From contig JACCIC010000170.1 in the NCBI GenBank assembly GCA_018907035.1, positions 486,001-550,000 on the forward strand: DNA of 64,000 nt. Reading direction: 5' to 3'. The notes beneath the pieces are model-generated. The model saw nothing but the letters and a program-made list of their open reading frames with translations, was not told the DNA's origin and did no database searches. This document shows, in pieces, positions 14,044 to 29,030 of the stretch. This stretch comes from Sycobia sp. Sy_11. Its lineage: Eukaryota; Arthropoda; Insecta; Hymenoptera; Epichrysomallidae. Position numbers and translations under genes: made by a program. Position 1 is the stretch's first letter. Every line of letters starts with the position of its first letter.

Positions 14044-14366
14044 GGAAGAAGAAGAAGAAGAAGAAGAAGAAGCGCGTGCTGCGCGATTATAATTCGCAGA
14101 GAGCCAGCGAGTGGACCAGTCATGACGAGAACCAAAGCGTGACTGAGTCACGCAGGCGCAACTGCCAGCACTTGCGGGGGGTGGGGGCGACACTCGCCAT
14201 CACGGCTCGGTATTGCATTGGCCCATGTATGTGTCTGCTGGCATGAGAATCGCAAGTTTCTGAAAGTTGAGGACGGCTATTTTCTGTTATTCGCGGGAGA
14301 CAGTCGCAGGTTCGCTGGATTTACAGTCAATGCGCAGAGGCTGCGCTCGCAAATGCAACAAAGATA

Positions 14367-14423
<57 letters not shown>
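14044..14423. repeat. (GAA)n and (GA)n arrays
   Basis: A (GAA)n array lies at about 14044-14072 and a long (GA)n array at 14371-14423, separated by moderately GC-rich sequence. The poly-Ser and Glu-Arg open frames across them come from the arrays. Confidence 0.75.
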
Positions 14424-14425
<2 letters not shown>

Positions 14426-14915
14426 TATAAGCATGATTTGAAAGTATTGGGTATTTTTTCGAAAGTATTTGATATTTTTTTGAAAGTCCTTGTTCTGTTT
14501 CTTTTTTTTTATCAAAGTACTGGAAAGTGACATTACACAAATTGCATTTCATTTTTATTTCTGAAGATTAACCAAATATGTTTATTATATGCTTTCTAAT
14601 TGAGAATAATCTATGTATGAGTGAATTTTATTTGATTTATTAATAATTTTATTTGATTTAATAAGCGAAGCCAATAATAAATTCACTAAATTAAATCTGA
14701 AATTGAATATATCGATATATTTATATATTTACATTAAATGCAATTAAGCTGTATTTAATATGGAACATTAAAAAAAATTGAAATAAAGCTATACATTGAG
14801 CAAAAATTAATCTCATTTATCGATGTTAAAGAATTTTCAATTTTAGCTCAATGTCCGCCATGAAATTTTATAATGAAGAACACAAGTGCGCTCTTAATTC
14901 TTGATTAATTATATA
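14424..14915. other. AT-rich DNA
   Basis: AT-rich sequence leading up to the (GC)n(AC)n array; nothing else recognised. Confidence 0.5.
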
Positions 14916-14916
14916 T

Positions 14917-16289
<1,373 letters not shown>

Positions 16290-16300
16290 CACACACACAT
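16290..16300 (+). repeat. Short (AC)n, right flank of the retrotransposon
   Basis: Four to five AC units followed by AT directly after the poly(A) tail, read as the right-hand remnant of the microsatellite target. Both junctions show ACAT. Confidence 0.75.
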
Positions 16301-17730
16301 AAAACATCAAACAATTGAATTTTTATTATTGTTTGAAGTTTGATCCGATAATTGGCAACGCTTCGGAATATGGCAGGACCCGATAATTGATGACCTCGTG
16401 AAGAATGCACCAGTCCCGCCCCCCTGCGAATTCTTATAAATAATTACGCGACTTTTTTGGCCCGCTTTCCTATACCATTCGATTGATTCGGATGTTTTCT
16501 GCGGTCTTAAGCTAAGCTCTGATCGGTGGACTTTGCAGGAGCAGGGGTGAGAGGCGCTTCCGAAGATCTGATTAGACAGTCGTGTTGGTCGACGGGGCGC
16601 TTTTGACGGCCCGCGTGTGTCGCTCGTCAAGCGGGCACGGCAATTATTACTTTTTGCAATAATGCTAATTTCGCACCGATTAATATCCAGATATTCTAGG
16701 CAATCACTGCTACATATTAAAAAGCTATTTAATCCCTTTTTATTTAGATAAATTTGATCAATCCTCCTAGTATATGTAAAAATCTGTTGTAGGCAAAGGA
16801 CAACTTGTTTATACTCGCACTTAAATATCAGCAGATGTATTCATATAAATATTCATATACAGTATATAATGGTAATAATCGCTCCATTAATGCTTAAGCT
16901 TTACCGCATTACTCGCGGTTTTGCTTCTTAATTGATAGAGGTGGCATTATGGCATGCTTTTGGCATGCCACGCGCGCTAGTGTTCATAATACGCAGGAAT
17001 GAAGACAACGTAGATAGACTGCTCGTCACTAGTATAAGAAATATCATGGTGATATAAAAAGAGGTGACAGATGCGAATCTGACGTTTACAACCAAAAAAG
17101 AGCTTGATTTTCTTCATACTCACAACTTCATGCAGAATTATCCGCGTTTATAATTTGAAAAACTTTTGTAATAAGCAATAATAGTTTAAAATATGCTGAT
17201 TAATGCAATGCCGTGTAGTTATTTTGGCTTTGTAGAGAATCTTTTAGATCAATTCAATGTATTGTTATAATACAATCTTTAATTTAAAGAATTTAAAGAA
17301 CACATATCCATCCTGAAAATCTCTGGGTCTATTTATATATTCATTACTCAACTGTCCAATATAATCGTTCTGGAAGTTTACATTATGTCGTACTACAGTA
17401 CCTTCAAGTTTATTTGATAAACAAAACTGAATTCTATTCAGAAATTTTCTTTTGAAAGATCACTGGACTTGAGTCTCTTTGTGTTAAGGGGAAGCCACTG
17501 GATCGCCATTCAATTGACGGTCTCCGAAACGGGCGGTTTACAATTTTCGAAACAACAATTCGTCCATCAACGGTCAGATTTATGTCCTTGAGGAAATTCG
17601 TTCGATTCATGTACAGACACGGGTAGCACGCAACGAATGTTGTCAATTATTGTTATCACTAACGCGCGTCAACCCGACCATTGTTTCTGTCATTTCATTC
17701 TAAACAAAATCTGCGTTATACAGCTGTAAC
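16301..17730. other. Non-coding DNA
   Basis: GC-moderate to about 16640, then AT-rich. Open frames on the minus strand over 16183-16630 run through the poly(A)/(AC)n junction and have no domain. Nothing else recognised. Confidence 0.45.
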
Positions 17731-17735
17731 TGCCC

Positions 17736-17736
17736 T

Positions 17737-17802
<66 letters not shown>

Positions 17803-17811
17803 ATCTCTCTG
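17736..17811 (+). repeat. C run and (CT)n array
   Basis: A run of about 10 C leads into an uninterrupted (CT)n array to 17792, then an imperfect CT tract. The Ser-Leu frame across it is an artefact. Confidence 0.8.
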
Positions 17812-18900
17812 TGTTGATTTCCATTTTGCACTTGCTGATGATTTGGAACATAAAAAACTTTTTCATTCAAAGAAACATATTATCTTTTCGCAAATAAAGA
17901 TTTATTTCAATACACGTATCTTTTGTAATTTTCTCGTAGGCCAAACAGATTGCAATTCGCATCTATTTTTTTCGCGCTCTATTATTATATCTGTAGTAAA
18001 TTGATCTCTTTCGTACCAGTCAGGATGTGAAATACAGAAGTCGATCTTTGGTTAACGCGGTTGCGCGCAATCCAAGTCCCAACTATGTTAAAAAAAAGCA
18101 GGCTCGTTGTCCTCAGAGATAATGTAGATAACTAGAATTTATATTTTATTTTTTCACGGTGAATTCCGAATAACCACGAATCACAATTCAATAATACAGC
18201 AGACGATTAGCATTCGTCGATTGAAATCACAAAACATAAATTATATTATTAATATCGATATCGGACCAATTTATTATTTAACGTTAGATGATTGTCTAAA
18301 ATGAACACTATGGTGTTAAAGCATAAATATTTTCTTATTGAATTTATAAATGTTTCATTGCTTTTCTCATCCTTTGGGTAAAGTTTGTTTCACTTGTCTT
18401 CCAGAATTATTAAAAAAAAAAAATACAAATATAACTCTATTTGTTCGGAAAGATAGGTCATTAATTACTTGCTCGGGCTTCAGAATAACTTTTCAAACAA
18501 CTTTTAAACACTTCTTAATGTATTAGTAAAAAGTTATTATATTGACTTGGATCTCAATATCTCTATTTGTATTATGTTTGTACTTTTGTACGTTTCCGTA
18601 GTTACGTTTATTGCCGGCATTATAAACCACCACGCGGCACTAAAATGTGGGGATTAAACTAGACTCTCCATAACGAACTAAATATGAATTGACTTTCAAA
18701 TGGGCTCTGAACTTGACCTAAAGGCAACAATGTCCCACGAAAAGTTCTCCTTGATGAAACAAAAAGAAAAAAAGAACAACGTTTGAAATGCTCAGGGCGC
18801 AGCTTAATACAGCTTCACATTAATTTTTCATCTAAACTTTTACATTATTGTTCAAGTTCCAAAGTTCAACGTAAAGCCAGTCTACAAGCAAAATTTAACA
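17812..18900. other. AT-rich DNA
   Basis: AT-rich unique sequence; nothing recognised. Confidence 0.5.
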
Positions 18901-19354
18901 TTCGCCCCGGCTAATCATCAATTATAAGGGAAAACGAAACGAAGGCTGGCCGAGGGCGACTGACAAATTACAGACCCAATTGTTGCGCGCCAGACAAAAT
19001 ATAATAGTTGCTGAGCAAACTTCGAAAAGCTTCTGAGTAATCATAAAGTTACGAAAAAGCGAAGAAGGCGAAGGAGAAACGGGAGAGGGCAGGGGAAAGG
19101 GCCTCTGAAATTCCAGACAAGGACGGCAAACGTATCCTCGACTCCCTCGATCGAACGTTTGGCAGCCCCCCGTCCCCCCGGGCCGCCTTTAATAAAGTAC
19201 AACTGCGTTTGTGTCGCGCTCGCGCGTCGAACGGAAATAACGTGTATCCAGTCTTTTATAACTTCTCTATTATATACAGTACCCGGCGGCACGGCGCGGC
19301 GGGGCGGCTGGCCCGTTATAAAGAAAAGTTTCGACGAAGGCTAAAGGACGAGAA

Positions 19355-19399
<45 letters not shown>

Positions 19400-19850
19400 A
19401 CAGAGAGATCTGAAATTGCAGCCCCGTGCAGCGCGAATTTTACGCGGAGCGTATACTTGAGAAATGGCTCGACTGGCGCCCGGACCGATTTTAATTGAAT
19501 GCTTTTAAAGATTTTAGCTTGCCCCCCCCCTCCAAACAGCCGAGGGGATTTAATTAGGAGATTGTTTCGGCGCTTTCGAACGCGATTCTACTTGGCCCCG
19601 CCCCATCCCCTCGTTTTCCAGCCCGGGGAAGGAGTTTTCCAAGGCGAATGGCCCGAGCAAAAGTGTAACGGCAAACAATTTCGCAATATCTCTTCCATGC
19701 CGGGTTTTCAAAATGGAGAGGGGAGAGGAGCGCGGAGAACGCCCAGGCCCTCTCGTTGCTTTGAGCTTTTGCGCGCTCTCTCTCTCTCTATCTCTCTTTC
19801 CCCCTCTAGATCGCTGTTTCTCGAGGGTTTCCGATGATTTAAGTATTGAG
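18901..19850. repeat. GC-rich patch with (GA)n and CT tracts
   Basis: A GC-rich, CpG-containing patch with a (GA)n array at about 19350-19394, a C run at 19522-19530 and a short CT tract near 19777-19800. Open frames are overlapping and unsupported. Confidence 0.55.
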
Positions 19851-20860
19851 AACGTTTATTTTAACGAGGGTCCGGGAGTAATAATTTGTATCGTAATTAC
19901 TTACGATTATAACTTTTGGGGATTTTCTGTATGAGATTTTCGATGATTATATTGTAATTGATCGGTTGAAACGAAGACCCCTCGAGACATTGAATTGGAA
20001 CAAGTGAAAGCTTTATGCGATTCAATCGACAATAGAATTTACTCGCCGTTGATGAAGTAATACTAATTTCCAGTAGTTTTAACTTATTCAAATTAAGACA
20101 ATAAGATTATTTCCATTGCAATACGCTCGCTTTAATAAGTACCAGGCGTTCGTTACATTTACGCCTATGGCAGCCGCAGCCACCATTTTCAGGCAAAAAA
20201 GTTTTAAAGCACAAACGCGAACAACACAGACTTGTTCCTTTCTTACAATACACATAATGTAAATTTTTTATAGTATGTACTTTCTTTGGGTTTACATGCG
20301 CAGTTTTCAAAAATGTAAAAAGAAAACAAAAATATACGCTGGTTTTGAAAACACGATAACGATAAAAACTACGTGTTCCCTAGCATGATGGTTGTATTAA
20401 ATAATTTATATTTCTTCTGTTACAGGTAAGGACTTATTATTTGCATCGACTGAAATTACAGTATTTGTAAGTACACATGTTATTATAATATTCTATTACC
20501 TCGTAGTAATGGGAGAATGTAGTTTAAATTGAAACTATGATTGATATGAATAATGGATTGTCCTCCTCATTTAAGTACTACTATTATTGACATTCTTGTA
20601 TTATTGTCAGAATCGTTCAACTCGGCACTATTTTTTTGCTATAATAGATTCACGATAGTAAAAAAGTTAACCTGAAATTGTCTAGCTCTCATAATATCAA
20701 ACATAGCATTTACAAGTCCCTTTTCAGCATCACGTGCCACTCTGATATAGATATATAAAACTGTAAGCTCATGAAATTTACACGTATATCTCGAGACGTC
20801 GTGCGCAAGATTACGAAGGCTCCTGAGTAATTTTAATCAAAACAATTATCCAGCAAATAA
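19851..20860. other. AT-rich DNA
   Basis: AT-rich unique sequence. A strong acceptor-like and donor-like string occurs together near 20440-20450, but it does not bound a coding segment. Confidence 0.45.
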
Positions 20861-21960
20861 ATTAGCCCGGCGAACATATCCATAATAATCCACTTCCATC
20901 TCGAGTAAAAAATGAGGCTCGAACGCGAGCGCGAAGGTGTCGCGAGCCGTGAGCGTCAAAGGGAGCCGGCGATAAAGAGCGCAAAAAGCTTCTATCAAAT
21001 TCCCCCGGCCATTGAATATTCAGCGCGCGCAGCGCCCGCCGTCGCGCACTCGGGCACGTACTCGCAAATAAAAAGAAAAATAAAATAAAGAACGAGGAAA
21101 TCTGCATTTGCCCTTCTGCTCCCCCCTTCCCTTACCCTTTCCCCCCACACCCGCGCGAGTCTTAAAAATGCAAATCGCTCGTTCTAGTCTCGCGCAGGAA
21201 ATAATGGCTCCAGGTGCGCGTCCCTCTGACTCTCCGCGAAATTTTAATCAGAACCTTTATGCGAACGACGGTCAATAGCGTTATGAAGGTAGTTGTGTCC
21301 GAGTTGTTTCAGTAAGCAATGCATAGTTAATTGTCGTTGAAAACAATTTTTTGTAGACTTTATGGTACCAATCGAAATATCTGAGAATAACGATTTTTCA
21401 AATTATCACTTTTGCCGTTTCCAGCCAAATCCAAAGCTGGCATAATAAGTGTCATTAAATTTAAAAGTAGTTTGATTGCAGTTCGCCCAAATTGCTAAAA
21501 ACGCTCACAGAGTGCGTCGTATTGTGCAATAAAAGAAAAATTACCCACACGTTTTCTCCCCATCCCTTTCCCTCTCCAACCACTTGCCACCGCTCGTCCG
21601 GTTGCTCAGCGCGGCGGCGGAGGCGGAATTATGAATTCCGTCTTTAGCAGCCGGAGGAGGTCCCCCGGCGTTTCGCCGAGCATCGCGCCGCGCGTGGCCT
21701 CTTCCTAAAACGCCATCTAGTTTAAACTAGCTCGGCCTGCCGCGAACGGCTAATTAGCATGAGGAATTTGCATTCGAGGCGGAAGCCATCTCGCTCGACA
21801 AATTGGCCCGTGCTCGTCGGTCAGGACGACGACGAGGACGAGAACGAGGACGAGGACGAGGACGGTGGTGGCGCCGACGAGCAAAAGGACGAGGGCAACA
21901 TCCTCTGCCAGGCGCAACCGTCGTGTACGATCAATACCCTAGATCCTTGTCGCGTTGGTG
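20861..21960. other. GC-rich patches with an acidic-codon GAN repeat
   Basis: CpG-rich stretches at about 20870-21260 and 21560-21960. Within the second, 21825-21863 is a GAC/GAG trinucleotide-type repeat that would read as Asp/Glu in one frame. No splice-bounded gene was recognised around it, so it is listed as a repeat and not as a coding exon. Confidence 0.5.
21711..21720 (-). promoter_or_regulatory. CTCF-like core motif
   Basis: On the minus strand this reads CTAGATGGCG, close to the core of the CTCF recognition sequence (AGRKGGCGC). Match by eye only. Confidence 0.3.
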
Positions 21961-22035
21961 TATATATACATACATAGAAGGCCCGGGAAGATTTAATACA
22001 GAGGACTTTATTGCCTGCCCATACTCTAATGGGCC

Positions 22036-22047
22036 ATAGATGGCGCT
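22036..22047 (+). promoter_or_regulatory. CTCF-like core motif
   Basis: ATAGATGGCGCT matches the CTCF core closely. It lies about 320 bases from a similar motif on the opposite strand at 21711-21720. Match by eye only; binding is inference. Confidence 0.35.
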
Positions 22048-22060
22048 TTGGCACTCGCAA

Positions 22061-22940
22061 GAGTTTCGGTTAAGGGAAAGACGTACAGAGATAGAGAGAG
22101 AGACACACAGAGACAAAGAGAGACAGATAGTATGGGACGCCTTTTACGACTATCGCCTGGCGAAGATTGATTTTGAGCCGGAACTATAACTGCGAGCATC
22201 TTGGAAATTTTTATGGATTTCAACAAGGAATTTTGATGTTTTCCAGTTGCGGGAAAGGATGGAGCTATCTAGAAAAAGGTTATATTGATTTTTGTTTTCA
22301 ATTTGGTTTGTTCTTCTTTCGCATCAAAAGTTAATGCATATAAAATGAGAAAATTTCGAACGAACTACTTTTATTCTTTGCTTGAACTGGATTTTTAAGA
22401 AGTCGTTATTTCTTCCAAAGTGTAGACTATAGTTAAAAATTCTATGGAAAAAGTATCGTGGATAGATGAATGTTATAAACTTCATTAATGTAAATAATAA
22501 CTATTTCATATTTTATATTAATGGATTAGGCAAATAATTTAGTAAAACATGTAAAAGTAAGATGAGGAATAAAATAATGAATTAAAAATGATTTATCAAA
22601 TTTATATAATATAGAGTATGGTCTTAACGCATGAGTGAACATTATATAAAATCTAAATTTCAATTGTCTGGAAAATTTTCGACAACCCTTCATAGCGCAT
22701 TTAGTTCATATCGGCAGTATCGATAAAGATGTGACAATAGTATCCTCGTGGGCGCTAATAGGTTAATAACTCATTAACAGTCTCCGCTTGTATGAATTTA
22801 TTAAAGAATATATTAAAAATGCCCAAAAACGTGTCGAAGACCTCTGATAATCTACATCCATTAAATATCTGCATGAATATTTACATTCCTTGCCACATCG
22901 ATAGTGATTGCAATAACGAATGATAACGTGGGACAAAAGG
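22061..22940. other. AT-rich DNA with a degenerate purine tract
   Basis: A degenerate GA/CA tract occupies about 22088-22128; the rest is AT-rich unique sequence with no supported gene. Confidence 0.5.
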
Positions 22941-23520
22941 AGGAAAATCAACGTTTGCCGCGCTCGCGCATATAGAAATAAGAATTCCGAGGTGCGTTGA
23001 ACTTTGGACGCGTGTTATGCGTGCGCGTATATATGTACACATATTCTTCGGACGACGGCGAAAAAAATTTGGAACTCAGCCCGAGGCTCCATTCCAAGAT
23101 TAAAAGCTTAAATCCTCCATCTCTCCCCACTGCGGGCCACTCGGCCTAGGCGCCGTGGTATTACTCGTCCATACGTCTTGGGTGGGTGTGCAATTGCGCG
23201 AAATCCCGACCCCCCTCCCCCTTGCTCGCCCACTCGAGGACGTGGAATATCCGTCGACGTGAAGCAGCGATGACGCAGCAAAGGTATATGCGCGACGGCG
23301 GGTTGGTCGGGCTAAACAGCTATCCATATACCGACGAAGTCGCCCCGAGCAGCGATTCTCATTTGTTTCGCGTGCCTCCACGTCTGCCACATCTCGTCTT
23401 TCTTGCTTTTTTTTCTCGCTTCTCGAATCCGCATGCGGAAGCTGCGAGCCCGAGGCAGTCCCCGTCCTACTGTCTACCCCCGCATAGGTTTATTGATTGC
23501 CTAATGAATAGGGAATGAAA
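22941..23520. other. GC-rich patch
   Basis: CpG-containing sequence with overlapping open frames on both strands (about 23100-23390 minus and 23186-23518 plus). Neither has a domain, signal peptide or convincing splice border. Confidence 0.45.
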
Positions 23521-24080
23521 GGTGGGTTAAAGAAGAGAAGAGTTATTGTGCGCTTCTATTATTTTCAGCGTTTAGCTACTTGTACGGCTGCTTTTTCGAT
23601 TATCAGAAATGATGAAAAATTAGTATCAAGCGGACTTGCAACATCATTATAGTGTTATTAAAGATAATTCGTAAAAATGTTTGCACCGATTAGCGGAAAG
23701 CTCGCTGCATACGGTTATAAATCGAGACAATTTAATTCCAATAGCGCAAAAGGCTTACATTCGTATTGAACGAGTTACAGCCTAATCGCGTATATTCGCG
23801 CAAAGCCCATCGCCCAGTCCCGCACCTACGATATATCAAAGCGTGCACATTGGGATACGTCTCTAAAAAGTAGACGCTACTCGTAAAGATTCCAATGATC
23901 CGGGTATAGCCTCTACCTTGCTATTCAAATACGATTTCTGCTGTATCTACTGTTCTTCGCCTTAAGTCTCCTTTATCTCTCTCCTTCTCCGCCTCTGCTT
24001 CACGTTCAAGTTGGTAAACGTTTTTCGCTTGTATTTCATCCAGGATCACGTAGAAGCTTTTAGTTTCACCGAAATGTTAA

Positions 24081-24119
<39 letters not shown>

Positions 24120-24780
24120 TTTCTCCTCAATTTCTTCAGCTGCCTCTGCCCTTTGATCTGTTCGCCAGGAACTTCCATTTCGATTCGCGGAATTCTGAAT
24201 CAATAATTCCATCTCTCACCTTCTGCTTTTTGCTGGATCAGGAGATCGTAGTGGGCGGGCGGTTTAGCTGTTCTTTTCGGAATGATACCATGGTGGCGGA
24301 ATTAAATGAGCTTTTGCTTCGTTCTTCATTGTTTATTTTATGAAAATTCATTTCTTCGAACACTTGGCTCGTAGCTCGAAAGCTTTTTGAACATGATCAT
24401 CAAAGTAAGAGGAAAATTATCATTTGAAGACTTTATGTCGTAGATTTTTTTCTTCAAATTTCGCTTCTAATGCACAGTAATTGAAACCAAACATTATTGC
24501 GAAAATTTAAGAAAAAAAAAACATTAATCTCTATCATTGAGTAACTTCTTCACTTGTTCTACACCTTCGCGTCGAGAACTCCGCGTTTTAACTGTAATTA
24601 TAAATTAACGCTGTAAATGTTAAATTCTCATGAATAAGCAATGCCATCCTTTTGTCAAAAAGGAGAGAACAAAACTTAGTTTAAAAAGTACTTAAAAAAA
24701 AAAAATTAAAATTAAAAAAAAAGAAAGAGGTATCGCATAATTTCTCCACGAATGCATACATTTGCAAAAGCCCTAGGAAA
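23521..24780. other. Mixed DNA with a (CT)n array
   Basis: A (CT)n array lies at 24087-24116. A-rich tracts occur near 24507-24515 and 24690-24722. No gene supported. Confidence 0.5.
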
Positions 24781-25250
24781 AAAGGGGTGGAAAACGGGAG
24801 GGGGGGGAAGAAATTAAGGCGAGAAAGCGAACGTAATCCAATTTTGCGGGATACGCGGCGTAGTAGCGTGCGCGCGGTACAGCCGCGGCAGCGCCCTTGT
24901 GTGCTTAACGTTTGAATTGCTAAATGTATGTGTTGCGGCCTTAAGCCATTTCATATACATTTAAATTCAAACATCGTTACGAGCATAAAGTCGTTTGACA
25001 AACAGCGCGAGGAAGTAGGTGGGGGGGGGGAATAAAAGGGAAAAAGTAGAAAGTATAATTCAAAGCGGGCGGCGCGTTTGTGTTTGCTTAACCGAGAGCC
25101 CTGGCGCACACAATGACTCGGCCTCGGCATTATGGCATCGGAGGCGACCCTTTGAGCTCGGCACCGGCAAAAAGCAATCAGAAGTTTAAATTCGTGGCTC
25201 AAGGGTGGCGGCGGGTGGGGGGAGGGCAACGCGGAAAAATAGAAAAAGCG
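24781..25250. other. GC-rich patch with G runs and a G-quadruplex motif
   Basis: G runs lie at about 24799-24808 and 25021-25030. The segment 25203-25226 has four G tracts with loops of seven, one and one bases, a G-quadruplex pattern on the + strand. Confidence 0.5.
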
Positions 25251-25451
25251 GCAATGAATAGAGAACGATTCAGTTAGGGTATAATGGCCGGATAGAGAGA
25301 CAGCAATTTGTTAATATATAAATCTGTTTTAACGAATCTATGGTCGAATCCAAGACGCCCATCCTGTCGTGCATCTGGACATTTATTTATACAGAGGCAA
25401 TCGTTCGGGATGAAATTCCAGTAAAACTTGTACACAATGAAATGTACTGAT

Positions 25452-25455
<4 letters not shown>

Positions 25456-25513
<58 letters not shown>
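25456..25513. repeat. (TA)n array
   Basis: Uninterrupted TA dinucleotide array; Tyr-Ile open frames on both strands here are artefacts. Confidence 0.9.
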
Positions 25514-25517
<4 letters not shown>

Positions 25518-28500
25518 CGAACCAAAAAAACATGTTTTTTATTTCAGCGACGTTAATCATTTGATGTTCGCTATAGGAATGAGTGAATTTGGCAACCTGG
25601 CGGCAGCGTGATGTTGAGCGCTCGACGTCTCTTTTACAAATAAGCCTTTTCCGCTCCGCGCTCATATTTATACAATCACTCCGAGTCGCGGCCCATCCAA
25701 TTTTCCAAGATTTTCGAGAACCTCATTTCCTCCGCGTTATAAACGCGCGAAGAAGGAAGTAACGAAGCAAGTATACTTCACAAAGGTTTCACATATTAAT
25801 GATATCGTTCTCGGTTCTAAGATAATGCATTATTGTTATACATTATGCTATACAGAGTTAAGATAGTTTTACTCGGATTTTAAGGATTTTCTTGAGTTTA
25901 TTATATATTTGTTCTGTTTCAAATTGAGAGCGAAATGCACTGCTATTGAGCATTTGTAAATGTAGATTAAACGACGTGCGCAAGTACTGTTTCATAAAGA
26001 AATACATAAAAAGGAAATTGTTTTAAATACATATAAGAACATTATAATTGAAATACAACGTCAAATAATTACTGACTAATAATCTTTCTTTATTGTACTG
26101 GATTTCTTTGAATGTATTAGTATCAAACGCACTAATATGACGCTTCATTTCCCGTGTCATCATTTATGTGTGACGCATCAGCAACAGGAAATACAATAAT
26201 CTATGGCGAGGGCAATAAAGAGTTCTGAAGTTCTCTTTATTAAACAATTATGTGAAAACACTCGAGTCCGCGCGTAAGCCCAGCAGAAGTTTTTACTAAT
26301 TTTCATAATAATAATAAGAATAACAATTTTTAGTAAAAATTTATCATCTTCACACTCGTGTGAGTATAAATACTGGACTTTGCGAGCAGTTGGCGTAACA
26401 AATATCAAAAAACGGAATTTTCATATTGCCAGGAGAATTGTCGTTATAAATTCTTTATCAATGAAATGGGTCAATTTAAGTATATTACTATTTAAATTTA
26501 TAAATTTAAATAATTAAATACGGTTATTAAAAGAATTAATTTATCGCTACGGCCACTGAGTATAGCTTCGATATTAATACTTATTAAAACTCTCGATATG
26601 CAGTGCGCGTATTGCAATAAATTTCCCTTATTAATAATCCATTGAAAATGCGCAAGAACTTCATAATTTCATTAATTAACTTGAAATATGGGAGGCGATT
26701 TTATTTTTTAATAGAGATCAATACCGATAACGGGGGCGCAATTTGTTTTTTAAGGACGCCCTTTAAAAACAATTCTTTATTCGTTCAATTTTGCCTCGCA
26801 GCACCTCCTCCCCCACCCCCTTTCACTTCTTCACGCGATAATAATTCAAGGGAGCAAACCACTCTCCATAAATCTCGGCCGAATAATCGACATTTAAATA
26901 ACTGGAGGGAAATCCGAACAATGACCCGTTCGGGCAGGAAAAATCGCGGCGGCGCGGGTAGAAGTGGAGCCGAAAAGTGGACAAGCCTGGATTGCTGTAC
27001 AGAATTGAAAGGCTAGAGAACCTTTCCCTCATACATAGTAAAATTTAACTTTATCATTTGCTACATTTTCTTCAAAGATTGACCAACTCCATTGCCTGAC
27101 AGCAAATATAATCTGACTGAGTATCATATGTTTTATCATATATTTTTACCCCCTGCTTTATCAGTCGTTCAAACGAAATCCAAAAAAAATCCAAGTCGAA
27201 CCATTAAAGCCGTTCCAAATATTGAATTCATTTGTTTAGACTGGAATTTCCACCAGATTTTTTTTTCTTCAATATTGTCCAAAGACTATATTCAGTGTTA
27301 AAAAGGATAGAAAATACGTATGTGTCAGCCATGGCGGCTAACAAGTTATCAGTATTAGCTTGATTAATAATTCCGACCTATCCTCTGTGTGAATTTGTAG
27401 AACTACAGTCGAGAAAAAAGAACAATATTTTCAAATTTAGATTAATTTCAATATGAAACTTATTTTAATGTACTAAAAATAAAACAAATTCAACGATTAG
27501 ATTTAGCATTTTTAAACACTTGAATTTGTCATTTCTTAAATCCACGCCCTTAAAATATATTTCTACATATACAGAGAGATAAGATAAAACAGACGAGATT
27601 AAGTGTATTTCTGTCCCATTAATAAATTTTTTCTCAAGGCAAATAATTAACTTAACGTATGTCAAAGTTTATATGACATCGTAATTCACCAATCTATATC
27701 TTTAAAATCAATCGGTATTCAAAATAAAATCAGACAATATAAATCAAATTTGAAACACATTATCCACTGAAGCGCTAACTTTGAAAAATTCGGGAAATAA
27801 CCCTTGCGAAAATTTGTACGGCTAGCCTAGCCAAGTAGGCTGTACAGTTCTTACGGTTAATAGGACGTTCCATCTTTTTTTGTTCTCTTACATTCGTCTT
27901 TTCCATTTTTGTTCTTCTTCAAGTCTGGAATTTCAAATGAACTTGCAGTAAAATTATCATTCACGAAGAAAGGAAGTTGTAAAAGAATAAATTCCCTGAA
28001 ACTACCGTCTATAGATTGAAATGTCCATACATATATGTATTTTTTTATTTCCGGAGATGGCTAATGCTGCTTGAACCCCAAAATTAGGGCCACCCCTATT
28101 TATTTTCTTGGTGATAGAACTTCTCTCTGTCTTCAAATTAATTTTTTATTATCTAAGCTAAAAATATTAAGCTCCTTTTCTTCTGAGAGTATATAAAACT
28201 AAATGATTTGGCCCATTATCGAAAAATAATAAGCTACATTTATGCTCTACTAGATAAGAAACAGTTTTTCAGTCCTATTTTCGTGCGAAAGCATCATTTT
28301 TGTCGATTGCGAATAATTACCTTAATAAACAAAATGGAAACTTAACACGTTTTTTGACTAAAATGAAATTTCTAATTTAAAAAAAGCGTTTGCATGTATA
28401 ATTCATGGCTTAAATTAAAAATTTTCATCAACTCAAAATCCTCGGCGTACTATAAATATCTTTTCTGGGCGTTACTACTTTTAGTTTTATACTCCTTGTC

Positions 28501-29030
28501 GAATTGCCACTATTTATCATTTTTTATTGCCTGCGAATAAATTCAGCGTGAAATATCTCAAACGAGATAATGTGCCCAATCGAATATTTAGTCAATATTT
28601 TATTGTTTCATTATACCGAAATTGGAAGTAATTTTGTTCCCGAAGAAAAACCGCTATAATTTGAGTATCGATCAAAGGAGAAATAATTTCGAATTTTCAT
28701 CTAATTTATTATAATGAAATATTCTATATTAAATTTTCATATTGACTAAAAATCTGTATAATTACATTAAATGACTTCTCTTTGTAAACGACAAAATATT
28801 AAACATCAATATATGATTAAACAGTCCTTCGGAAATCATAACTTTGCGCTTAAACTTATCGAGCGGTACTTTTAGTCAATTTTTAATTAACTTATATAGA
28901 CCCGCCGTTGGTAAGAGCATTATATAGTTTTTATCTCGACATTTTCCATTTGTCTCTTCGGCTCTCAACAAAAAGAATTCGTTTTTTTTTTCATTGACTA
29001 CCTCTTACCAGTACTCTATATGTACTTTAT
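25514..29030. other. Mostly AT-rich DNA without a supported gene
   Basis: A mildly GC-rich portion lies at about 26730-27010; the remainder is AT-rich. No repeat array, RNA gene or splice-bounded coding segment was recognised in about 3.5 kb. Confidence 0.5.

Noticed and set aside
21759..21977. Open frame with an Asp/Glu-rich run
   Set aside because: The acidic run is a translation of the GAN repeat; no splice borders or domain on either side.
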